Below the pieces are notes generated by a model. That model worked only from the letters and a program-made list of their open reading frames with translations. It searched no databases and was not told where the DNA came from. Positions 19,636 to 24,303 of a stretch of 28,122 bases of DNA are shown here, one piece after another (the first letter of the stretch is position 1; every line of letters begins with the position of its first letter). Source of the DNA: Priapulus caudatus (lineage: Eukaryota; Priapulida; Priapulimorpha; Priapulimorphida; Priapulidae); NCBI RefSeq assembly GCF_000485595.1, contig NW_014577534.1, positions 360,407-388,528 on the forward strand. The letters run 5' to 3'. The translations under genes were made by a program, and so were the position numbers.

Positions 19636-20838
19636 GACTCTAGATTGGTGGACGAGCAGGCGAGCCGCTATCAGCGCACTACCGACATACGACGCAGCTT
19701 AGAGCAGGACTGGTCGCATGCAGTAGAAGCCAAGCAGCACAATGAACACATAGAAAATCTCTGCGCACAGACTCCAGGAAAGTCTGTCCTAGATCAGGTA
19801 TTACTTAGATTATCTCGATTGTAAATGACGTATCGGCATGACGTAATTGGCTCTAGCCAGTCGTTGTTGTGATGAGATGTTTAATGAAAGTGCTGGCCAT
19901 CGAAAATCTGCAAGGTTGAACACTTTGATGTGCACGTGTGAAAAACTGATAAACAAGACAAATGGGTCTAGCTTGGTCAACCTAGCATTAATATCCAATC
20001 AGGTTGGCCGGCTGCAATTATTGGGTGAATCGATGCCATATAAATATGCCAATCAGTTAAGTGCACTGAATACTTCCTTTTACCCAGTTGTACCGCCCAG
20101 GTGGCACTAGTTATACACACTTAATTTTCTGTTAATAATTCATGTGCCTAATTGGAGAGTATGAGCATCATTGTCATAGTAAATACTCACTCTGAATGCT
20201 GTATAGTAGGCATGCTTGCATGTATGTATATTACATATATGCAAACAGCTAGCATTGTTTTCTCTGACTTTTGTAAATTTTTGGGAATGGGTTTTCAGGT
20301 TTGGTATAGGCATCGTAGGCAATTTTTACTTTAAAAAGCAGTTGTAGTATCAATTCTTGTTTATGCATGCAGCATAGCGATGGCCTAGGACATAGCCTAA
20401 AAGTGGGCAAATGATAAGGTAAAAAGGTAAAAACGTAAAATCTGCTGCTACCTAGAAGTAGCAACTGCATTGTGTTATTTTCACACCTCTTACAATTTGT
20501 AAGAGGTGTGAAAATAACACAATTTGTAACAAATTACACACTAGATTAATGACACAATGACACATATAGATGTGTTTCTGGTCATTTGCTCTCATCTTGG
20601 GTTGCTGTTATATCATCAGTACGTAAAAACATTGTTTATGTTTGCGTGTGCATGGGTATGTGTGTGTATCTAGGTTTACATTCACCTTTTCACCTTTTTC
20701 ATACAATTGTGTATTTTCAATATACAGGTTGAGCAGTACAGACGCTGCAGGCAATGCCAGCGCAGGTCTTCCAACTGTGGACATTCAAACATATGGAGCG
20801 AAACGCGCTACACCTCTGGCTCCAGACTCATGGTTTGA
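2592..20838 (+). CDS. CCDC81: CCDC81 ortholog (coiled-coil domain-containing protein 81), 16 coding exons
   Basis: Coding exons: 2592-2673, 4567-4628, 5232-5388, 5670-5778, 6962-7085, 7490-7641, 8126-8307, 9707-9865, 11209-11290, 12930-13146, 15011-15094, 15298-15380, 15701-15779, 17552-17781, 19644-19797, 20728-20838. All proposed introns are GT-AG and the phases join without a stop, giving 688 aa against about 650 for human CCDC81. Residues 28-101 (LIWDGV, GVHVPGLGTFSFTQKRLDVG) and 102-178 (VPVVKLNFATI, FTFTGIGKLYI) match the two eukaryotic HU-like domains of CCDC81. Residues 179-385 form a low-conservation linker. A Cys motif (C387, C396-x2-C399) precedes a Glu/Arg/Gln-rich coiled coil (about 410-650). 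The C-terminus has C659-x2-C662, SNIWSETRY and GSRLMV, a hallmark of the family. Vertebrate CCDC81 is associated with centrosomes and ciliated tissues; a similar role here is inferred. Exons 8 and 9 in the linker are the least certain. Confidence 0.93.
2958..4409. mobile_element. Long foldback (inverted-duplication) element in CCDC81 intron 1, TTAA flanks
   Basis: Outer arms about 2963-3075 and 4298-4407 are close reverse complements (GGTCCATTGATTATGC at the left, its complement at the right). Pairing continues inward: 3112-3170 with 3860-3912, 3240-3335 with 3700-3790, and more weakly to about 3420 with 3620, so nearly the whole element is palindromic. The right arm has about 385 extra bases (3913-4297), including a GC-rich block at 3973-4018. 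TTAA lies at 2954-2957 and 4410-4413, consistent with a TTAA target duplication (as in piggyBac or Kolobok families). The left terminus has a few extra bases. No transposase is seen. Confidence 0.75.
4567..4628 (+). CDS. CCDC81: CCDC81 exon 2, start of HU-like domain 1
   Basis: Preceded by TTTCAG and followed by GTATAG. With the G donated by exon 1 it reads DVVLIWDGVCNFIRTHLHQQ followed by K, which matches the opening helix of the first HU-like domain. It is too short to be found as a free-standing ORF. Confidence 0.9.
5232..5388 (+). CDS. CCDC81: CCDC81 exon 3, core of HU-like domain 1
   Basis: Encodes GVHVPGLGTFSFTQKRLDVG and, further on, LLQRPVFVLAERL. The GLGTF turn and the RPVF strand are the most conserved part of the first HU-like domain. 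Flanked by ATACAG and GTTAAT; leaves in phase 1. Confidence 0.95.
5670..5778 (+). CDS. CCDC81: CCDC81 exon 4, start of HU-like domain 2
   Basis: Encodes RVPVVKLNFATISSSLDFNR and then DIIEQCVREIFSALS. The VPVVxLNF and NRDIIE words open the second HU-like domain in the family. Acceptor TTTTTTGTAG; donor TAG|GTATGT, which runs straight into an ATCT microsatellite. Confidence 0.95.
5779..5882. repeat. ATCT microsatellite, left part
   Basis: Tetranucleotide ATCT/CTGT-type run starting directly after the exon 4 donor site. Its continuation lies beyond the element at 5883-6528. Confidence 0.85.
5883..6528. mobile_element. hAT-like non-autonomous element inserted in the microsatellite (CCDC81 intron 4)
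   Basis: Left end TAGGGGTGTAACAATTCAC and right end, read inverted, TAGAGGTGTAACGATACAC, form imperfect terminal inverted repeats of the kind seen at hAT element ends. Flanks CTATCTAT (5875-5882) and CTATAGAT (6529-6536) would be an 8-bp target duplication with two mismatches. The microsatellite context makes this weaker evidence. The interior has several CGATACG/CGTATCG sub-repeats and no coding capacity. Confidence 0.7.
6530..6655. repeat. ATCT microsatellite, right part
   Basis: Continuation of the ATCT run after the hAT-like element. It is long and uniform (about 6535-6640), with an interruption near 6577-6600. Confidence 0.85.
6962..7085 (+). CDS. CCDC81: CCDC81 exon 5, end of HU-like domain 2
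   Basis: Encodes SIEFTFTGIGKLYIFDLKVK and then MKFFKDFIMSIDVVN. The FTFxGIGxL strand and the K-M-x-F-x-KDF tail match the second HU-like domain. Acceptor TTTTTTCAAG; donor AAT|GTAAGT. Confidence 0.95.
7229..7268. repeat. GT microsatellite in CCDC81 intron 5
   Basis: TGTG run passing into TGCG repeats. Simple sequence, no other signal. Confidence 0.85.
7490..7641 (+). CDS. CCDC81: CCDC81 exon 6, linker
   Basis: Acidic and polar linker after the HU pair, starting HVRVVECAEASRD and ending ELHRP. Acceptor GCGCTGCAG, donor CTAG|GTATAT, phases 0 to 2. Sequence conservation with other CCDC81 proteins is not obvious here; the call rests on frame, splice sites and position. Confidence 0.8.
8126..8307 (+). 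CDS. CCDC81: CCDC81 exon 7, Ser/Pro-rich linker
   Basis: Ser/Pro-rich segment with KLSPPPPKLVRILSPESSPE. It is probably disordered, with several SP sites that could be phosphorylated. Acceptor TATCTTTAG; donor ACAG|GTAATT, phases 2 to 1. Confidence 0.85.
9707..9865 (+). CDS. CCDC81: CCDC81 exon 8 (probable), linker
   Basis: Joins exon 7 and exon 9 in the correct phase (1 to 1). Reads LVVMCARPGASSF, later VSYVDAKPELLMRIV and ESPASSLSG. Acceptor TTGCATGCAG, donor GGAG|GTAATT. It is not recognisably conserved, so it may be a lineage-specific or alternative exon. Confidence 0.6.
10270..10312. mobile_element. 43-bp minimal foldback element in CCDC81 intron 8
   Basis: A perfect palindrome with a single central base; each arm starts TCAGGAGCTAATAATGACAA. 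It is flanked by TCGTA on both sides (10265-10269 and 10313-10317), a 5-bp target duplication. The terminal word is shared with the 785-bp element at 11538-12322, so this is probably a fully eroded or minimal member of the same family. Confidence 0.75.
11209..11290 (+). CDS. CCDC81: CCDC81 exon 9 (probable), linker
   Basis: Short exon reading GSDVKSAGLHTGRSGADG and ending LSPEN, with acceptor TTTTTCTTGCAG and donor ACAG|GTGTGT. Phases 1 to 2 link it to exons 8 and 10. No family motif is visible. Confidence 0.65.
11538..12322. mobile_element. 785-bp foldback element in CCDC81 intron 9
   Basis: Arms of about 260 bp (11538-11805 and 12055-12322) are inverted copies with only scattered differences. 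Termini read TCAAGAGCTAATAATACC in both directions. TAAGA flanks both ends (11533-11537, 12323-12327), and the match can be extended to TAAGATCA. The loop (about 11806-12054) has no ORF of note. High arm identity implies a recent insertion or gene conversion between arms. No transposase is present; the superfamily is unknown. Confidence 0.88.
12930..13146 (+). CDS. CCDC81: CCDC81 exon 10, Cys motif and start of coiled coil
   Basis: Contains SGQEMCYICWQRERRNQ, which matches the family's GQE-(L/M)-CYxC-xQR-xxRN block, then a charged helix (RESLRRRELEHDRLLQEV). GC-rich and strongly coding compared with the flanking introns. Acceptor GTGTGCAG, donor GAG|GTAAAC. Confidence 0.93.
13147..15010. other. 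CCDC81 intron 10, remainder
   Basis: Apart from the transposon-like fragment at 13778-14050 it is AT-rich sequence without convincing exons. A (CT)n run at about 14983-15000 forms the polypyrimidine tract of the exon 11 acceptor. Confidence 0.5.
13778..14050. mobile_element. Possible hAT-end fragment in CCDC81 intron 10
   Basis: Begins AGTGTTTCCCCTGCATTG, resembling the CAGTGTTTCCC ends of some hAT elements. Later has GGGGGGCATGTCCCCGGACC, a word often found near such ends. No matching inverted end was found in the window, so it would be a truncated copy. The call is from memory of such ends and is tentative. Confidence 0.4.
15011..15094 (+). CDS. CCDC81: CCDC81 exon 11
   Basis: Encodes QGYVFPRRAVTPPKHLRQRE and YLSELTKQ. 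The aromatic-F-x-+-R...TPPK...Y(L/M) pattern recurs in CCDC81 proteins. A (CT)n run ending ATTCCCCCAG forms the acceptor; donor CAG|GTACAG; phase 0 on both sides. Confidence 0.92.
15298..15380 (+). CDS. CCDC81: CCDC81 exon 12, coiled coil
   Basis: Encodes FEEIENARIRDRERRLQEKL and EQIQLAE, a heptad-compatible charged helix. Acceptor TTTGTTTAG, donor GAGGA|GTAAGT. Confidence 0.92.
15701..15779 (+). CDS. CCDC81: CCDC81 exon 13, coiled coil
   Basis: Encodes LARQRDEYKRHKTRNEELYR and EALNTQ. Acceptor TATGTTATAG, donor CAG|GTACAT. The phase 2 entry matches the exit of exon 12. Confidence 0.92.
15780..17551. other. CCDC81 intron 13
   Basis: AT-rich first half without recognisable features. The last 500 bases are more GC-rich and carry the repeats described at 17065-17498. 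No skipped exon could be supported. Confidence 0.5.
17065..17498. repeat. GCACACACCCGAGCAAAAC repeats, inverted and direct, in intron 13
   Basis: The 19-base word is exact at 17065-17083 and, inverted, at 17226-17244 and 17480-17498. Related words (TTTTGCTCAGCTGTGTGC near 17393, several GCGTGTTTCGCT) lie between. The outer pair could be terminal inverted repeats of a small element, but I see no target-site duplication. Confidence 0.6.
17552..17781 (+). CDS. CCDC81: CCDC81 exon 14, coiled coil
   Basis: Longest coding exon. Starts VLTGRLDLAPATGADSDVVV, then a Gln/Arg-rich helix (RLAEQRQRNRDLLQEQLEAV). Acceptor CTACTTTCCAG, donor CAGCA|GTATGT. Markedly GC-rich compared with its neighbours, as is exon 10. 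Confidence 0.93.
18701..19640. repeat. 940-bp (CT)n polypyrimidine tract ending at the exon 15 acceptor
   Basis: Almost pure CT/TC repeat with a short mixed interruption at about 18925-18958 (GTGCTCTCGTCGCCCTGCGATGG). It ends four bases before the TAG acceptor of exon 15. The 396-aa Ser/Leu ORF over it is an artefact of the repeat, although its last 50 codons coincide with real exon 15. Confidence 0.95.
19644..19797 (+). CDS. CCDC81: CCDC81 exon 15, coiled coil
   Basis: Encodes LVDEQASRYQRTTDIRRSLE and then QDWSHAVEAKQ. The LxxQW/DW-x-x-A pattern is typical of the CCDC81 distal coiled coil. Its 3' splice site (CCCGACTCTAG) closes a roughly 940-bp CT repeat. Donor CAG|GTATTA. Confidence 0.93.
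20469..20523. repeat. Perfect 27-bp-arm palindrome in CCDC81 intron 15
   Basis: Arms 20469-20495 and 20497-20523 are exact reverse complements around one central base (arm begins ATTGTGTTATTTTCACACC). It would extrude as a hairpin with no loop slack. It resembles the minimal foldback at 10270 in form but not in sequence. Flanks show no clear duplication. Confidence 0.85.
20728..20838 (+). CDS. CCDC81: CCDC81 exon 16, Cys-rich C-terminus and stop
   Basis: Encodes VEQYRRCRQCQRRSSNCGHS, then NIWSETRYTSGSRLMV and TGA. The C-x2-C-Q-R-R, N(I/V)W.E.RY and GSRLMV words are a diagnostic end for this family, so the gene is complete at its 3' side. Acceptor AATATACAG. Confidence 0.96.
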   Translation, partial: VEQYRRCRQCQRRSSNCGHSNIWSETRYTSGSRLMV

Positions 20839-22583
20839 TCTTCAATTGTGCTTAAGGTGGTTGATGATTTTCTGGGGTATTTGTTTTTGATTCAGTTCAC
20901 TAGACAACAACAGTCCTTTCAAATGTTTGATTTGTGGGCTCGGTTGAACATTGTGGTCGTATTTTTGAGAGAATTAATGCGTTTTTGCATAAATGAAGTG
21001 AGAGTAATGATATCATGTGAGATTTCATTAAGCCGTGTTTGTTCACTGTGATGAATTATTAACAAACTGAATGGAAATTAAGAGTGTGTGGAGAGCAATA
21101 GGAAGACAGTGATAGTGTTTGAAATTAACAAAAAGAAAACGAAAATAATTTCCGTTCCGGTCTTTTTAAATTGAAGTCTGTTTAGTCATAAAATTTTAAA
21201 ATTAAATGTCATAAAAAGCTGTGATATTTTGGTTTTAAACACAAACCACGTCGTTGTTGTCTGTGTCTTCATTTGGGTACTGTACGTGTTATGCACTTTA
21301 TGCAGTTGAGCTGCTGGTCTCTTTTCCTCATTTTCATGCATTAGAAAATGTGACCATTTTGTTTGACTTTTAATTTAGCTTCCCGACCTGAATCTTTTAT
21401 GTAAGTGAGACTATTATACTATTTTCAATCCTACTAATGTTATTTATTGTAACCTTATAATTGAATAGTAAATTTGAAATAATACTATAATAATTGCAGC
21501 GTCACATTAACTCCACAAAACTGAAAGTCATATCAGTATTAGCTGTTTAGTATTGGTATGCTACATATGGGTCTTTAACTTTTTTGTTTAGGGAAACTAG
21601 TGTTGTTTCCGACTACCACACTTGTAGAGAAAGAATAAATCGAGTCTTCTAGTAGGAAATTTTGTTAAATTGCATTTAGGTAGTCTCTCGATCTGCTCAT
21701 TTATGAGTGCTTTCTAATTTTTAGTTCGGTTTATAGGTTTCAGGGGCCACAACTGCCAACTGAAATTGGAAATGCTTGCATAATAACGGAGACCCAAATG
21801 ATTATAGAAATAGACTAGGTTGTTACCACACTTTGCATGTGTACATGTGTCTTCATGGTTTGATTATATCAGATGAAGCTATTCGTGTGATACCATTATT
21901 ACAGGCTAGTTTATTACCAATGTGAATGTTTTCAAAGAAACGTGCCATTCTCATTTTATCAATTAAGTAGGGATAACGTATTCATTTGACATCACCCTTT
22001 CCGATAGGGGTGCAAGAAACATACTTATTAATATATTTCCGCAATTGTATTTTATTGACAATGTATCATGAGAAATGGTTGTTTTATCATAATAAAGAAA
22101 TCTCAAGCCAACATTTTTGTTCAGCATAGAATGCGAGACAATGCATTATTGAAAATGCTCTAGCACTTGGTCGGTTGGTGGGGTTCCTTTGCAGTGGCTA
22201 AGAATCTTTGGCTATGTATGGATTTGATCGTAACCAAGAGTGGAATAAAACTTCACAAGTAGCAATTTTATTTACATAAAAAAATAGAAAGAAACAATCG
22301 ATTACCTGATTTAATACACTGCCAAGCATGATGCTAATTAATATTATCTTTAAATTTGTAAAATAATACTAAATAGATCATAAGAATCAAACGTGCTAAA
22401 AATATATAATTCAAACAAATACAGAACCACTACTTATATGGCAATAATCTTCATTCTGAAAGATATACCATCTCAGCTACTCCGTTTTAACAATGGGGTT
22501 TCAGCACAATTAGAAACTGCCTTGCACAGGAACGATTGATTCCATCACATTTACAAATGCATACAATAAGCATTGTGCAGGCA
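20839..22583. other. CCDC81 3' UTR and intergenic sequence
   Basis: AT-rich with no convincing exon. Candidate plus-strand polyadenylation signals are ATTAAA at 21201-21206, AATAAA at 21634-21639 and AATAAA at 22091-22096. Which one is used cannot be told. Confidence 0.45.
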
Positions 22584-22592
22584 CACACTACA

Positions 22593-22784
22593 GCTGAGAG
22601 GGTCTATGCCCCCCAGGGTACTGCCGGAACGTACCCTGGTACTATCTAATATGCCAGACCGTACCTCTCCTACTCCACTAACGAGTCTAGGGAGTCGCCT
22701 ACGTCTACTCCCTAACCCTAACCATATCAAATAGTTACCAGGGTACGTTCCGGCAGTACCCTGGGGGACATAGACCCTATGAGC
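22593..22784. mobile_element. 192-bp MITE with 9-bp target duplication (Mutator-like)
   Basis: Terminal inverted repeats of about 50 bp: GCTGAGAGGGTCTATG at the left and, inverted, GCTCATAGGGTCTATG at the right. They continue through CAGGGTACTGCCGGAACG and GTACCCTGGTA. Flanked by a perfect 9-bp direct repeat CACACTACA (22584-22592, 22785-22793). A 9-bp duplication is typical of Mutator-like elements, but 8-10 bp also occurs in other groups. The interior includes CCCTAACCCTAACC near 22709. Confidence 0.82.
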
Positions 22785-23115
22785 CACACTACAGTGTCTA
22801 ACCTGCGATATAGAGGGTGTGTTTTTGAGAAACTTAAAACAATCTTTTAATAGCAGAACAATTGAATGACAATGCCAAGCATCACGACAAAACAAATAAT
22901 GCCAACGAATGCCAATAGAAATATTTTGGTTTATGCGGGAATAATTTTTTAATCAGTTTGGTTCACTACGTGAATACTAAATCTGTCCTAACTATAATCA
23001 ATAAATATATGGCATGCAGGCACTATCTCTATCACATTACTGAGGCAATATACGTGAAATTGTATTTCTCAGATAAAAGTACTTCCACTATGTACTGCTC
23101 TTGCATGCCAGAAGC

Positions 23116-24103
23116 TCATCTGAATGGTATCAGCATTTCTTCAAACTCTGCATTTCGGTTTGTTGGTATCGTCATATATTTTCCTAACCTACCCAGCAAT
23201 TCTTGTGAAAGCTGATCATCTACGATTGACAGCCAAGCGTAATCTGTGCAGGCGATGCTGAAAGTGGCGACCTCTGGTGGTTCGGACACGGAGAACTCTG
23301 CCGCTATCTGTGCGGCGAGGGTGGCAGCTGTGTCGTAGTCGTCGATGTTGTTCCTGGGACCGATGGATGCTAGGCATGTGAAGCAGAGTCCATCGTTCTC
23401 CAACGCCGGCGCCCCGCAGTGTTCCACGGCTAAAATACCGTGAACAACTAGCTTTGCCTTCACCCCTCCTCCGAGCGCAGTCTACCGAAGGAAATTGTAC
23501 ATTTTCATTCTTTCTGCATTATTTTCTAAAGAAAGCAACATAAACAAAGAAAACAAATAATACACTCCTACGTACCTCACTAATTCGTAATGATGACATA
23601 GCGACATGGCTCAGACTCAGGTATCCGACTAGGCTATTACACTTGCGCTTATAATAAGGTGTAGGTTACTTACCCTAACTATCCTTGCTATGCTGAAGCA
23701 CAGTCCATAATCACCTGGTCCAATTGTTCCTACAGGAAAGTGGCTACCACTTTTTTTTCCAATCAGAACTTGGGCGTTTTTACTGTAACAAAAAAATGCT
23801 CTGTGCCTTGACTACATTTAATTGGCCCAAAAACCTATAATTGATAGCGAAATAGAAGTAACAAAATTGATAGACTATCACAACTCATTAATGAGCCCCA
23901 GTCACATTTTCAAGAAATTTACTTCTAACTGATATTATCTATACTTTTTTGTGTTTTGTTGATTCTTGTCCTAATCACGACACAAATTATATTTTACCAG
24001 AGTATGAAATATTTGATAGATCCTATAAAGGTAATATAAAGGTAAACACACGACCTTTATTTAAAACATAGCTAAACAAGTGCCGCGGAGCGACAGCGCT
24101 CAT
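23116..24103 (-). CDS. Unrecognised conserved-looking protein, three proposed exons
   Basis: Proposed exons on the minus strand: 24103-24055 (MSAVAPRHLFSYVLNK), 23729-23674 (TIGPGDYGLCFSIARIVR) and 23481-23116 (starts TALGGGVKAKLVVHGILAVE, ends EEMLIPFR and TGA), about 156 aa. The last two exons have good splice sites (CCTGTAG; TTAGG|GTAAGT; CTTCGGTAG) and clearly coding composition. The first is weaker, since its donor GTCGTG is poor. The exon 3 product alternates hydrophobic strands and helices (ENDGLCFTCLASI, AATLAAQIAAEF, VATFSIACTDYAWLSI), loosely like a roadblock/longin-type fold, but I do not recognise the family. A candidate ATTAAA signal lies at 22953-22948. Confidence 0.6.
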
Positions 24104-24303
24104 CTAACGTCTACTGCGGTGACTCTGTGGTGGAGTGGTGGGATTCTAGTAAACCCTGTTAGTACCAAATGTGTTCACATACACGCCGAAACAGTGGAAT
24201 GCACAGGGATGGTATCAGGAACCTTCTCAAAGGAATCTTCGTTGGGATCGTTATGAAAGTTGCCACGAGATGGCGCGTACGTTTAAGTGTCTTCAGATTA
24301 AAG
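24104..24303. promoter_or_regulatory. Candidate bidirectional promoter
   Basis: Lies between the proposed start codons of the minus-strand gene (24103) and the plus-strand gene (24304). More GC-rich than the flanks, with CACGAGATGGCGCG at about 24264-24277. No TATA box stands out. The assignment depends on both gene models. Confidence 0.35.

Noticed and set aside
18634-19824. 396-aa Ser/Leu-rich ORF (and overlapping 310-, 230- and 88-aa ORFs)
   Set aside because: Created by the CT repeat, which has no stop codons in several frames. Only the last ~50 codons, exon 15 of CCDC81, are real.
22709-22722. Telomere array
   Set aside because: Only about two units of CCCTAA inside a small mobile element.
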